The position numbers were made by a program, and so were the translations under genes. Shown one piece after another: positions 48,925-58,367 of a stretch of DNA of 64,000 bases. The notes beneath the pieces were generated by a model. That model saw nothing but the letters and a program-made list of their open reading frames with translations, was not told the origin of the DNA and made no database searches. Position 1 is the stretch's first letter. Every line of letters starts with the position of its first letter. This DNA is from Gemmiger gallinarum (GTDB lineage Bacteria; Bacillota; Clostridia; Oscillospirales; Ruminococcaceae), in the NCBI RefSeq assembly GCF_014982805.1, contig NZ_JADCKC010000003.1, positions 1-64,000 on the forward strand, written 5' to 3'.

Positions 48925-49893
48925 ATGCGTACCAAGGATGAACTGTTCCGCGCCGCCCAGCGTGAGGTTGCCGCCCGCCGTCAGCGTGCCGTCACCCGGG
49001 CTGAGGCCCTGCGTACCGAAGCGCTGCGCCGTCATCCCGAAATCGGCCGGGCCGAGGCGGAGCGCACCCGTCTGGGCGCTGCCTACCTGATGGCTGCCGC
49101 CCAGGGTGCCGACATCACCAAGCGGGCCGCCGCCCAGCGCGCCTTTGAGCAGGCCGGTGAGACGCTGAACGGGGTCATCCGGGCAGCCGGGTACCAGCCG
49201 GAGGAGTTTGTACCCAAGTACACCTGCCTCGCCTGCCAGGATACCGGCATCTGCAAGGGACGGCCCTGCACCTGTGTGGCAGAGCTGGCCCGCACCCTGC
49301 GCCGGGAGGAGATCAATGCAGCCTCTCCCCTGGCGCTGTGCAGCTTTGATTCCTTTCAGCTGGAACGCTACCCCACCGCCGTCGATCCCGAGCTGGGTGG
49401 TCCCGTCCGGGAGTACATGGGCAAGATCCTTGCCTACTGTCGCAGGTGGGCGGCGGAATTCAGTTCCAAAAGTCCCAACCTGCTGTTTACCGGCAGTGCC
49501 GGACTGGGCAAGACCCATCTGGCCCTGGCCGTGGCGGACGCCGTGCTGGACCGGGGATACGACGTGCTCTACACCAGCTCCGCCGCTCTGGCCGCCCAGC
49601 TGAGCCGGGAACATTTTGACCGCGACACCGACGACGACTGGCTCAACGCCTGCAAGGAGGCCGACCTGCTGATTCTGGACGACCTGGGCACTGAGTTCAT
49701 GACTCAGCTCACCGTCAGCGTCCTGTATGAGCTGGTCAACACCCGCATGCTCTGCCGCCGCCCCACCATCTACACCACCAACATTGTGGATCAGGCGGTG
49801 TTTGAGGCCCGTTATACCGAGAAGGTCGCCAGCCGGATGCTGGGCAACTGCCGGATGTTCAAGTTTTTCGGCACCGACCAGCGGCTGAAATGA
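48925..49893 (+). CDS. DnaC/DnaI-like helicase-loader ATPase
   Basis: A 322-residue AAA+ protein. The N-terminal 100 residues are Ala/Arg/Glu-rich and helical. A zinc-binding segment with four cysteines follows (YTCLACQDTGICKGRPCTC). The ATPase has Walker A TGSAGLGKTH, Walker B LLILDDLG and sensor TTNI. This layout matches loaders of the replicative helicase, such as DnaI. It begins three bases after the DnaD-type gene and is clearly its operon partner. Confidence 0.9.
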   Translation: MRTKDELFRAAQREVAARRQRAVTRAEALRTEALRRHPEIGRAEAERTRLGAAYLMAAAQGADITKRAAAQRAFEQAGETLNGVIRAAGYQPEEFVPKYTCLACQDTGICKGRPCTCVAELARTLRREEINAASPLALCSFDSFQLERYPTAVDPELGGPVREYMGKILAYCRRWAAEFSSKSPNLLFTGSAGLGKTHLALAVADAVLDRGYDVLYTSSAALAAQLSREHFDRDTDDDWLNACKEADLLILDDLGTEFMTQLTVSVLYELVNTRMLCRRPTIYTTNIVDQAVFEARYTEKVASRMLGNCRMFKFFGTDQRLK

Positions 49894-49920
49894 CCGTTTT
49901 GGCCTGACAAATATAATAGA

Positions 49921-49964
49921 AAGACCGCCCGCCGGGGTCGTTTGCCCGGGCAGGCGGTCTTTTT
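49921..49964. terminator. Bidirectional terminator between helicase-loader gene and P-type ATPase
   Basis: AAGACCGCC/GGCGGTCTT with an inner GC-rich extension, T-run on the right and TCTTTCTATT on the minus strand. It ends the two convergent genes. Confidence 0.85.
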
Positions 49965-49998
49965 AATATTGTACAAGACCATCAGGGTGCCGGTTTCC

Positions 49999-52500
49999 TC
50001 AAAAGGGCAGCCGTTCCTGAACCGACGGCAGATAGCCGGTCAGCTTGTCCCAGAACCGGACCGCAGCGGCCACGGCGGCACGCATTCCCCGCATGACGGG
50101 CACGGTAAGCGCCCAGAACACCAGCAGAATCAGGATGCCCTGCAAATCCAGGGTGACCAGTTCCAGCACAGGGGCAAAAATCCAGGCACAGGCCCCACCC
50201 AGCACCAGCATGCCCGTCCACAGGGCAATGTGCAGCGGCGTGAAAGGACGGCAGACATACCAGAGCACCGTCAGGCCCACCCCCAGCATGACCAGGGTAC
50301 AGATGGTGGACAGCACGGCGTTGGGCAGGTCAAAGGCGTAGGCAAACGCCTGAACTCCCAGCACCAGAATCAAGTCGGTAAGGCCGCCGGGCAGCGCCGC
50401 GTAAAAGACGTTGCGCAGGAAATGGCCCCGGATGCGCTCATGGTTGGGCTCCAGCGCCAGAATAAAGGACGGAATGCCGATGGTGGTGGCCGAGATCAGG
50501 GTGAGCTGCAGCGGCTGAAGCGGATAGGGCATGGCGATAAACAGCGTGAGCAGGCTGAGGCAGAAGGAGAAGATATTTTTGACCAGGAACAGCGATGCCG
50601 AGCGCTGGATGTTGTTGATGACCCGGCGGCCTTCCGCCACAACGGCAGGCAGCCCCGCAAAATTGGAGTCGGTGAGGACCAGCTGAGCCACCTGGGAGGC
50701 CGCCTGCGCCCCCGACGCCATGGCGATGCCGCAGTCGGCATCCTTGAGAGCCAGAACATCGTTGACGCCGTCCCCCGTCATGGCCACGATGTGACCGGCG
50801 TCCTGCATGGCCTTGACCAGCTTGCGCTTTTGTTCCGGCGTCACCCGGCCAAAGACAGTGTATCGTTCCGCTGCGGAGGCAATGTCCTCATTGGTGCGCA
50901 GGGTGGAGGCGTCCACGTACTTTTCGGCGCCCTCAATTCCCGCCTGCCGCGCCACCTCGCTGACCGCCACCGGGTTATCCCCCGAGATGACCCGCACTGC
51001 CACCCCCTGCTCTGCAAAATAGCGGAAGGTCTGCGGCGCTTCGGGACGGATGCGGTTGGCCACGGGAATCAGAGCAATGAAATGCAGTGACGAAACCGGC
51101 AGCCCCGTTTCCGGTTCCGGCTCGCCGTCACAGGAGGCAAACAGCAGCACCCGGTATCCCCTGCTCAGGTAGGGCTCCACCTGAGCGGCCAGCTCGGCAT
51201 ATCTTGGCCCGGCCACAAATTCCGGCGCGCCGATGACAAAGCTGCCATGCCCCGCAAAGGTGGCCGCGCTCCATTTATAAGCCGAATTGAAGGGTACTGC
51301 CCTCTGGCGAACCCAGCCCGAACCTCCGCCAAATCTCCTGCACATGGCACGGGCGGTATCATTTTCCGGCTCGCTCTCACCGTAAAAGGCCTGAAGCGCC
51401 TCCCGGGTGAGCTCGGCGTTCCAGTGGGTTTCGTCCAGAAGGACAGGGTCGCCCGCCTCCATGGCCGCCTCGGTGATGGTTCCTGTCTTGTCCACGCAGA
51501 GCACATCCACCCGGGCCAGCGTCTCAATGCAGTTCATGTCCTGGGCCAGTACCTTGCGCCGGGCCAGGCGGATCATGCTGACCGCCAGCGCCACGCTGGT
51601 CAGCAGATAGAGTCCTTCCGGGATCATGCCGATGAGCGCCGCCACCGTGGCCTCGATGGAGTCCCGCAGGCTGAGGGCCAGCACATCATACTGCTGCAGG
51701 AAAAGCATCACCCCGAAGGGCAGCAGGATCAGACCGATGAAGCGGATGAGCCTGTCCAGCGAGCGCATCATCTCGCTCTTGGCCAGGCGAACGTCGGACT
51801 TTGCCTCCACCATCAGTCGATTGGCGTAGGAATCCGCCCCCACCCGGGTCAGCTGAGCCCGGCAGCGGCCGGACATGACAAAACTGCCTGAGCGCAGGCC
51901 GTCCCCCGGCTGCTTGGACACCGGGTCCGCTTCGCCGGTGATGAGGGCTTCGTTGACCTGAACACTGCCGGTACGCACCACCGCATCGGCACAGATCTGT
52001 TCCCCCGCGCCGAATTCCACAATATCATCCCGCACCAGAGCTTGGGGAGGCAGCTCCAGCATCTCTCCCCCGCGCAGGCAGCGGACCTTATGGACAGTGA
52101 CCAGCGTCAGCTTGTCCACTGCATGTTTGGAGCGCAGCTGCTGAAAAATGCCGATGACTGCATTGCAGACCACCACGCCCAGAAACCCCATGTTGGCAAA
52201 GCTGCCCACCATGGCCAGGAGAGCTGCCAGCACCACAAACACCAGGTTGAAAAAGGTGAAGATATTTTCCCGGATGATCTGGGCCTCCGTCTTGGTAGGC
52301 GACGCCACCTCCCGGTTGTCCAGCCCCGCCGCCATGCGCTCGGCTGCCTGCTGGGGCGTCAGGCCGGTGTGCGGGTCCGGGGCTGCAGGCGTTATCACTG
52401 GCTGCGCCGTTTCCCGTCCGGCATTTCTGACGGTTCGGGCCGAAAATGCCTTTGCAGCAGTGGGTTTTGTCCGTTTTTCGGATTGTTCTTTCTCCGGCAA
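49999..52500 (-). CDS. P-type cation ATPase, CtpE-like
   Basis: An 833-residue ion pump with about ten membrane helices. The phosphorylated aspartate is Asp337 in VDKTGT, the actuator loop has LITGEADPVSK, and the hinge has MTGDGVNDVLALKDADCGIAM. The membrane motif IPEGLYLLTSVALAV followed by RRKVLAQDMNCIETLARVDVL is typical of the CtpE-like group, a mycobacterial member of which is reported to take up calcium. The ion here is not proven. The start is the TTG at 52500, eight bases after GGAGG; the open frame to 52611 overlaps GC-rich palindromes and has no ribosome site. Confidence 0.88.
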   Translation of the reverse strand: MPEKEQSEKRTKPTAAKAFSARTVRNAGRETAQPVITPAAPDPHTGLTPQQAAERMAAGLDNREVASPTKTEAQIIRENIFTFFNLVFVVLAALLAMVGSFANMGFLGVVVCNAVIGIFQQLRSKHAVDKLTLVTVHKVRCLRGGEMLELPPQALVRDDIVEFGAGEQICADAVVRTGSVQVNEALITGEADPVSKQPGDGLRSGSFVMSGRCRAQLTRVGADSYANRLMVEAKSDVRLAKSEMMRSLDRLIRFIGLILLPFGVMLFLQQYDVLALSLRDSIEATVAALIGMIPEGLYLLTSVALAVSMIRLARRKVLAQDMNCIETLARVDVLCVDKTGTITEAAMEAGDPVLLDETHWNAELTREALQAFYGESEPENDTARAMCRRFGGGSGWVRQRAVPFNSAYKWSAATFAGHGSFVIGAPEFVAGPRYAELAAQVEPYLSRGYRVLLFASCDGEPEPETGLPVSSLHFIALIPVANRIRPEAPQTFRYFAEQGVAVRVISGDNPVAVSEVARQAGIEGAEKYVDASTLRTNEDIASAAERYTVFGRVTPEQKRKLVKAMQDAGHIVAMTGDGVNDVLALKDADCGIAMASGAQAASQVAQLVLTDSNFAGLPAVVAEGRRVINNIQRSASLFLVKNIFSFCLSLLTLFIAMPYPLQPLQLTLISATTIGIPSFILALEPNHERIRGHFLRNVFYAALPGGLTDLILVLGVQAFAYAFDLPNAVLSTICTLVMLGVGLTVLWYVCRPFTPLHIALWTGMLVLGGACAWIFAPVLELVTLDLQGILILLVFWALTVPVMRGMRAAVAAAVRFWDKLTGYLPSVQERLPF

Positions 52501-52641
52501 GGAAAATTCCTCCAGTGCAGTTGCGAGATGACCCGCCCGCGCAGGGCTTTTTTCCCGGGGCGGGCATCGAATATATTCAGTATAACGACCGAGTATGAAC
52601 AAATATAGCAATGAATGGGAAAATCAGTGCTTCCTACATGC

Positions 52642-52681
52642 AAAAAGCCCGCAGAGCCGGAAAAGTTCCGGTTCTGCGGGC
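52642..52681 (-). terminator. prfB terminator
   Basis: A 16-pair stem with one mismatch, GCCCGCAGA-CCGGAA type (52647-52662 with 52666-52681), followed on the minus strand by TTTTTGC. Confidence 0.9.
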
Positions 52682-52718
52682 CTGTATTCTGTATTTACGG
52701 GTTGCGGCGGGGCAGAAA

Positions 52719-53840
52719 TCAGACATCCTGCAGTTCGCCGCGGGAGGCCGCCTTGAGGTAAGCATAGATGAAACCGTCCAGGTCGCCGTCCATCACCGCC
52801 TGAACATTGCCGTTCTCATAGTTGGTGCGATGATCCTTGACCAGGGTATAGGGCATAAAGACATAGCTGCGGATCTGATGACCCCAGGCGATCTCGTTCT
52901 GGACGCCCTTGATGTCGTCGATCTTTTCCTTATGCTGCTGCAAGGCGATCTGGTACAGCTTGGCCTTGAGCATTTCCATGGCGTACTCCCGGTTCTGCAG
53001 CTGGCTGCGCTGGGTCTGGCAGGACGTGACAATACCGGTGGGCTTGTGGATCAGACGGACAGCCGAGGAAGTCTTGTTGATGTGCTGGCCGCCGGCGCCG
53101 GAGGAACGATAGACCTGCATCTCAATGTCCTCGGGACGAATCTCGATCTGGATATTGTCGTCCAGTTCGGGCATGACCTCCAGGCTGGCAAAGCTGGTCT
53201 GGCGGCGGGCATTGGCGTCAAAGGGGCTGATGCGGACCAGGCGGTGAACGCCGTTCTCGCTCTTGAGCATGCCGTAGGCGTTGGGCCCCTTGACCATCAT
53301 GGATGCACTCTTGATGCCGGCTTCATCGCCGTCCAGTACGTCCATGACCTCCACCTTGTAGCCGTGGGCATCCGCCCAGCGGGTGTACATACGGTAGAGC
53401 ATCTCGGCCCAGTCCTGCGCCTCGGTGCCGCCGGTGCCTGCGTGGAAGGTCAGAATGGCGTTGGAGTGGTCGTACTCGCCGTTGAGCATGGTCATGAGCT
53501 GCAGCTCGTCGATTTCCTTCTCCACCTCATTGACGGCCGCCTCGCCCTCGGGTGCCAGAGAGGGATCGTTCTCCTCAGCCAGCATCTCCAGCAGGGTGCC
53601 CGCATCCTCATACTGCGCCTGCAGCTTGGTGAAGCGGTCCAGCTTGTTCTTGAGATCGCTCATCTCGGAATACACCTTCTGGCTGCGCTCCTGATCGTCA
53701 TAAAATCCGGGCAGCGTCATCTGGTGCTCCAGCTCGGCCAGACGCTTCTGGCTCGACTCGATGGCAAGCGCGTCCCGCAGGTCGTTGATCGAAGTCTCGA
53801 AGCCGCCCAGCTTGGATTTCAGTTCGTCAATCGTGATCAT
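52719..53840 (-). CDS. prfB: Peptide chain release factor 2
   Basis: A 373-residue release factor that recognises UGA and UAA. The SPF stop-codon motif (RISPFDANA) and the catalytic GGQ (SSGAGGQHINKT) are present. The reading frame is continuous from the ATG at 53840. The N-terminal 30 residues align to the normal RF2 start, so the programmed +1 frameshift used by many bacteria is missing here. The ribosome site (AGGGG, about 11 bases away) is weak. Confidence 0.96.
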   Translation of the reverse strand: MITIDELKSKLGGFETSINDLRDALAIESSQKRLAELEHQMTLPGFYDDQERSQKVYSEMSDLKNKLDRFTKLQAQYEDAGTLLEMLAEENDPSLAPEGEAAVNEVEKEIDELQLMTMLNGEYDHSNAILTFHAGTGGTEAQDWAEMLYRMYTRWADAHGYKVEVMDVLDGDEAGIKSASMMVKGPNAYGMLKSENGVHRLVRISPFDANARRQTSFASLEVMPELDDNIQIEIRPEDIEMQVYRSSGAGGQHINKTSSAVRLIHKPTGIVTSCQTQRSQLQNREYAMEMLKAKLYQIALQQHKEKIDDIKGVQNEIAWGHQIRSYVFMPYTLVKDHRTNYENGNVQAVMDGDLDGFIYAYLKAASRGELQDV

Positions 53841-53923
53841 ACTGTCAAATACCCCTGTCTTTCTCGTATGTTTCTATTTTCAGCATCAGCCGCACAGCGC
53901 GCGGCGCAAATTTACACAGTATC

Positions 53924-53952
53924 AGTATACCGAAAAATTGTCCGCTTGTAAA
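53924..53952 (-). promoter_or_regulatory. prfB promoter
   Basis: Minus-strand TTTACA (53947-53952), a 17-base spacer and TATACT (53924-53929). Confidence 0.75.
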
Positions 53953-54057
53953 CAGTTCGGGCAAAAGCATGGCATTTTGTGCCGGGACCTGGCTGCCGAA
54001 AGGCTTTGCCGCGGGCGTTTTTTACCATTTTGTTGACAGCTGTTAACAGAAAATTCT

Positions 54058-54086
54058 TTGCTTTTTATATGGTACTGGGGTATAAT
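54058..54086 (+). promoter_or_regulatory. Promoter of the RING-like membrane protein gene
   Basis: TTGCTT (54058-54063), a 17-base spacer and TATAAT (54081-54086). The leader to the ATG at 54304 is about 210 bases long, pyrimidine-rich, and includes CCGGAATG/CATTCTGCG-type partial inverted repeats near 54228. I recognise no known riboswitch in it. Confidence 0.65.
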
Positions 54087-54303
54087 GTCGGTAAACCGGC
54101 GTGGCCGCATGCCACCGGCCTTTGCGGGCCCTGCGCCTTCCCCCTGCACGCCGCAGAGTCTATTTTCCAACCAAACCGTTTCTTTCCTAACGGGCAGCTC
54201 CCGCTGCTGTTTCCGGCTGATTATGTTGCCGGAATGCTTTCCGGCATTCTGCGCTGTATAGATCGCGTGCAAAAGGGTCATGTTCAAACACGGAGGCTAT
54301 TGA

Positions 54304-55323
54304 ATGGCAAATTATAAAGGCAATCACTGTCCTGTATGCAACGAGGTCTTTGCTGAGGGGGACGACATCGTCGTCTGCCCCGACTGCGGCACCCCTTACC
54401 ACCGGGCCTGCTGGTTCAAAACCGGCGTCTGCATTCACAAGGACCTGCACGGCACCGGCTTCGAGTGGAAGCCCGATGTGGTTCCCGGCGTGGACGACAC
54501 CCGCGTCTGTCCCAACTGCGGCACCCCCAACCCCGCTTCTGAGCGTTACTGCGGCCACTGCGGTGTTCCCCTGCCGCTTCCTGACGACACTTCCCCTGAT
54601 TCGGAGCAGGACCAGGGGCCCATTTATGCCCGTCCCAATGGGCCTGCCCCCCGCCGCACGGCACCCGGCAGCAATTCCGGCAGTTCCGGCACCAACGGAC
54701 AGGCAGACTCTTTCGGCGGCATGTTCCGCCGGGAACTGGGCCCCGATGATCCCATCGACGGCATCAAGGCCCGGGACTGGGCCAGCTATCTGGGCGGCTC
54801 CAGCCTGTACTATCTGCTTCAGTTTCTGCGCATGGATGAGACCCGCCGCAAGACCAGCGTCTCCTTTGCCGCATTCTTTCTGGGCCCCGTCTATTTCTTC
54901 TACCGCAAAATGTGGAAGGCCGGCGTCCTCTTTGCAGTGATCTCGCTGGCGCTGACCTTTCCCACCGTGCTGGCCCTTCTGCAGGCGGCGGGCTCTCCCC
55001 TTGTGGCCGGTATGAGTCTGGGCTGGCTGACCACCGCAAGCTATGTCTGCGCGTTCCTGAACTGGTGCCAGATGTTTGTCCGCAGTCTGTTTGCCCTGTA
55101 CTGGTACAAAAAGGAATCCGCCCGCCGCATCCGCGAAATCTATGACCGTGTGCCGGAGGGCGAGGCGCGCTCCGATGCTCTGATCCTGCGCGGCGGTACC
55201 AGCATTGCAGCTGTGGTCGTCTATCTGCTGGTGTATATGGCCCTTGTCATCGGCCTGTACTGGCTCATGGGTCCCGGCCGCGACGCAGCCGTCAACGCCC
55301 TGATGTCCGCATTCGTCATGTAA
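54304..55323 (+). CDS. Membrane protein with N-terminal RING-like zinc domain and DUF2628-like region
   Basis: A 339-residue protein. Residues 9-45 hold an eight-ligand zinc pattern C9xxC12...C25xxC28...H33xxC36...C43xH45, the layout of prokaryotic RING/PHD-like treble clefs. A second zinc ribbon follows at 69-86 (CPNC, CGHC). A low-complexity linker (residues 90-145) leads to a C-terminal half with about five membrane segments that resembles the DUF2628 family (TSVSFAAFFLGPVYFFYRKMWKAG). The ribosome site (GGAGG, five to seven bases from the ATG) is good. No ubiquitin-like protein, E1 or E2 is encoded nearby. Confidence 0.8.
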   Translation: MANYKGNHCPVCNEVFAEGDDIVVCPDCGTPYHRACWFKTGVCIHKDLHGTGFEWKPDVVPGVDDTRVCPNCGTPNPASERYCGHCGVPLPLPDDTSPDSEQDQGPIYARPNGPAPRRTAPGSNSGSSGTNGQADSFGGMFRRELGPDDPIDGIKARDWASYLGGSSLYYLLQFLRMDETRRKTSVSFAAFFLGPVYFFYRKMWKAGVLFAVISLALTFPTVLALLQAAGSPLVAGMSLGWLTTASYVCAFLNWCQMFVRSLFALYWYKKESARRIREIYDRVPEGEARSDALILRGGTSIAAVVVYLLVYMALVIGLYWLMGPGRDAAVNALMSAFVM

Positions 55324-55434
55324 CAGACGGCATTTGCCGTTTTAACAGAAGGCGTCCGGCGCACCGCGCGGCGTCTTCTCCGTATCAGGCGGTTTCGGCA
55401 TTTCCGGACGCCAATATTTAGGAGGAATCTCAAC

Positions 55435-56361
55435 ATGAAAACTGCACTGGTTATTATGGCCGCCGGAATCGGCTCCCGCTACGGCGGCGGCATCAAACAG
55501 CTTGCCGCCGTGGGCCCCAACGGCGAGATCCTGATGGACTACTCCATCCACGACGCCATCGAAGCCGGTTTCGACAAGATCGTGTTCATCATCCGCCGCG
55601 ACATCGAGGAGGCCTTCCGCGAGGTCATCGGCAACCGCATCGAAAAAGTCTGCGCCGGGCTGGGCGTTGAGATTGCCTACGCCTACCAGGCTCTGGATGA
55701 TCTGCCCGAGAACGCCCAGCTCCCCGTCGGCCGTACCAAGCCCTGGGGCACCGGTCAGGCTGTGCTGGCCTGCCGCGACATCCTGCATGAGCCTTTTGCC
55801 GTCATCAATGCCGACGACTATTACGGCAAGCAGGCCTATGTCAATCTGCACGACTTCCTGGTGCAGTACGATCCCGCCAAGCCGGGCCGGCTGTCCATGG
55901 CAGGCTTTGTGCTGAAAAACACCCTGAGCGACAACGGCGCCGTCACCCGCGGCATCTGCAAGATGAACGACGAGGGCTTCCTTACCGGCGTGGACGAGAC
56001 CAAGGGTATTGAAAAGACTGCCGACGGCGCCCAGGCGGGCGGCCGGGCCCTCGATCCCGAAAATCTGGTCAGCATGAACATGTGGGGCCTGACCCCCGAA
56101 TTCATGGGTCTGCTCAGGGACGGCTTTGTGGAATTCTTTGCAAAGCCCGACGACGACATGACCAAGGCGGAGTATCTGCTGCCCATTTATATCGACGAGC
56201 TGCTGCACAAGGGCACCGTCAGCGTGGAGGTGCTCAAGACGCCCGACAAGTGGTTCGGCGTGACCTATCAGGAGGACAAGCCCGCTGTGGCACAGGCCTT
56301 TGCAGACCTGATCGCCCAGGGCGTCTATCGCTCCAATCTCTTCAGCGATCTCAAGCGCTGA
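55435..56361 (+). CDS. Sugar-phosphate nucleotidyltransferase
   Basis: A 308-residue NTP-transferase with the glycine-rich loop MAAGIGSRYGGGIKQL, which differs from the GalU type (AAGLGTRFLPATK). NADDYYG supplies the metal-binding acidic residues. Related proteins activate hexosamine or hexose 1-phosphates and are often next to sugar kinases. Here the next gene is galT, so a role in galactose or N-acetylhexosamine use is plausible. TAGGAGGAA precedes the ATG. Confidence 0.8.
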   Translation: MKTALVIMAAGIGSRYGGGIKQLAAVGPNGEILMDYSIHDAIEAGFDKIVFIIRRDIEEAFREVIGNRIEKVCAGLGVEIAYAYQALDDLPENAQLPVGRTKPWGTGQAVLACRDILHEPFAVINADDYYGKQAYVNLHDFLVQYDPAKPGRLSMAGFVLKNTLSDNGAVTRGICKMNDEGFLTGVDETKGIEKTADGAQAGGRALDPENLVSMNMWGLTPEFMGLLRDGFVEFFAKPDDDMTKAEYLLPIYIDELLHKGTVSVEVLKTPDKWFGVTYQEDKPAVAQAFADLIAQGVYRSNLFSDLKR

Positions 56362-56389
56362 TCCCCGCACATCGTAAAAAACTGCAAAA

Positions 56390-56428
56390 TCCCAGGGCTG
56401 CCGCGTCACGGCGGTTCTGGGTTTTGTT
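56390..56428 (+). terminator. Terminator after the nucleotidyltransferase gene
   Basis: AAATCCCAG/CTGGGTTTT with an inner GCCG/CGGC stem and a short T-run. Confidence 0.7.
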
Positions 56429-56543
56429 GTATGCGGGAGAGCGGTCTTCTCCCCCGCGTCAAAAGCACAAAAGCTTGGGTTTTGTGCACATGGAAAAGGA
56501 TGTAAAAATGCGGTATCGTAAATTTAACAGGAGGGATACAACT

Positions 56544-58139
56544 ATGTCGAACGAAATGCTGCCCAACGCCTCTCAGTCCACCGCTCCCGACATGGATCGG
56601 GATCAGGCCCTTGCTTTGGATGTCGAACGCCTGCTGCGCTTCGGCAAAAAGCACAAACTCGTGCGCGACCTGGATATCATCGTTGCACGCAACACCCTGC
56701 TGGATATCCTTGGCCTGTCCGCCCCCTTTGAGGGTACCGTCCCCAAGGAGGACTTCGACACCCCCACCGAGATTCTGGAGCATATGCTCGACCTTTCCGC
56801 CGAAAAAGGTCTGTTCGACAACACCGTGCCCCAGTACCGCATCAACTTTGAGACCCGCCTCATGGGCGCCATGATGCCCCGGGAGAGCGAGGTCTGCAAA
56901 AAGTTCCGCAAGCTGTACGCCAAAAAAGGCCCCCAGGCCGCAACCGACTGGTTCTATGACCTGTGCGTCGTCTCCAACTACATCCGCACCGCCCAGATTG
57001 CCCGCAACATCCAGTGGGACACCAAGACCCCTTACGGCGACCTGGAAATCACCATCAACCTGACCAAGCCGGAAAAGGACCCCAAGGTCATTGCCATGGA
57101 GCGCCTGCAGCCCAAGAGCGGCTATCCCCAGTGCATGCTGTGCAAGGAAAACATCGGCTATGCCGGACGCATCAACTTCCCCGCCCGTCAGACCCACCGC
57201 ATTGTTCCGCTGAACCTGGCCGGCGAGCAGTTTTATCTCCAGTACAGCCCCTACGCCTACTTCCATGAGCACTGCATCATCCTGCACGACGAGCACAAGC
57301 CCATGGAGATGACCCGTCAGACCCTGGCCGAGATCTTCGACTTTGTGGCGCAGTTCCCCCACTACACCTGCGGTTCCAACGCCGACCTGCCCATCGTGGG
57401 CGGCAGCATCCTGAGCCACAGCCATTTCCAGGGCGGCCGCTATGTCTTCCCCATGCAGAAGGCCAAGATCCGTACCTCCCTGTACAATCCCCGCTATCCC
57501 GGTGTGCAGGTGGGCATCCTGAACTGGCCGGTCTCCGCCGTCCGTCTCATCGGCCGCAGCTCCCAGCAGGTCCAGAACGCAGCCAACGACATCATGGATA
57601 CCTGGCGCGGCTGGAGCGACGAGAGCGTGGATGTGCTGGCAAAGACCGGCGACACCCCGCACAACACCGTCACCCCCATCCTGCACTATGACGACGACCA
57701 GGGCTATATCCTGGATCTGGCTCCCCGCAACAACCGCACCACCGAGCAGTATCCCGACGGTATCTTCCATCCCCACAAGGAATACCACAACATCAAGAAA
57801 GAAAATATCGGCCTCATCGAGGTCATGGGCCTGGCCATCCTGCCCGCCCGCCTGAAGGATCAGGGTGCCGCCATCGCCGACATCCTCTCCGGCAAGGCTC
57901 CCAACACCAGCCGCGAGGAGGGCAGCTCCCTGGCCATCCACGCCGATTGGATCGACTCTCTCGTCGCCAAGTACGGCACCGCCCTTTCTCACGACAAGGC
58001 GGAAAAGGCCGTCCGGGACGAGATCGGCATTGTCTTCAGTCACGTGCTGGAGAATGCCGGTGTCTTCAAGCAGGATGCAGCCGGTCAGGCAGCCTTCCTG
58101 CGCTTCATGAAGGCAGCAGGCTTCGCTCCCGTCAAATAA
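56544..58139 (+). CDS. galT: UDP-glucose--hexose-1-phosphate uridylyltransferase, class II
   Basis: A 531-residue GalT of the Firmicute class II type, longer than the 350-residue enzyme of E. coli. It swaps UMP between UDP-glucose and galactose 1-phosphate. The conserved blocks PQCMLCKENIGYAGR and GGSILSHSHFQGG are present; the latter holds the catalytic histidine region. AACAGGAGGGATACA gives a strong ribosome site for the ATG at 56544. The frame is open upstream but unrelated. Galactokinase and epimerase are not in the window. Confidence 0.94.
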   Translation: MSNEMLPNASQSTAPDMDRDQALALDVERLLRFGKKHKLVRDLDIIVARNTLLDILGLSAPFEGTVPKEDFDTPTEILEHMLDLSAEKGLFDNTVPQYRINFETRLMGAMMPRESEVCKKFRKLYAKKGPQAATDWFYDLCVVSNYIRTAQIARNIQWDTKTPYGDLEITINLTKPEKDPKVIAMERLQPKSGYPQCMLCKENIGYAGRINFPARQTHRIVPLNLAGEQFYLQYSPYAYFHEHCIILHDEHKPMEMTRQTLAEIFDFVAQFPHYTCGSNADLPIVGGSILSHSHFQGGRYVFPMQKAKIRTSLYNPRYPGVQVGILNWPVSAVRLIGRSSQQVQNAANDIMDTWRGWSDESVDVLAKTGDTPHNTVTPILHYDDDQGYILDLAPRNNRTTEQYPDGIFHPHKEYHNIKKENIGLIEVMGLAILPARLKDQGAAIADILSGKAPNTSREEGSSLAIHADWIDSLVAKYGTALSHDKAEKAVRDEIGIVFSHVLENAGVFKQDAAGQAAFLRFMKAAGFAPVK

Positions 58140-58161
58140 TCATCATCGCTTTCCAGGCGAA

Positions 58162-58204
58162 AACGCCCGCAGGGTCCGGCTTCAGCCCCCTGCGGGCGTT
58201 TTGT
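58162..58204 (+). terminator. galT terminator
   Basis: AACGCCCGCAGGG/CCCTGCGGGCGTT (58162-58174 with 58188-58200), perfect, followed by TTTG. Confidence 0.88.
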
Positions 58205-58273
58205 CTGCATGAAAGGATTCGTCTCCAAAGGGCGGTTTCCAGGGAATTTACAACTTCGGAGGCGGTTCCACAG

Positions 58274-58302
58274 TTTACAATATATGGGAAAAGGTATAAA
58301 AT
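58274..58302 (+). promoter_or_regulatory. Promoter of the SGNH lipoprotein gene
   Basis: TTTACA (58274-58279), a 17-base spacer and TAAAAT (58297-58302). Confidence 0.7.
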
Positions 58303-58367
58303 GATGGATATCATTTTGCGGGGATTTTGCCCGCTTCACCTCTGACCGTTACGGGAGGACAAACGTC

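Noticed and set aside
48001-49614. A 537-codon open frame on the minus strand
   Set aside because: Antisense to the DnaD- and DnaC-like genes, which have recognisable domains.
53700-53840. Programmed frameshift site in prfB
   Set aside because: The frame is continuous and its N-terminus aligns to the family start; no CTT-TGA-C is needed.
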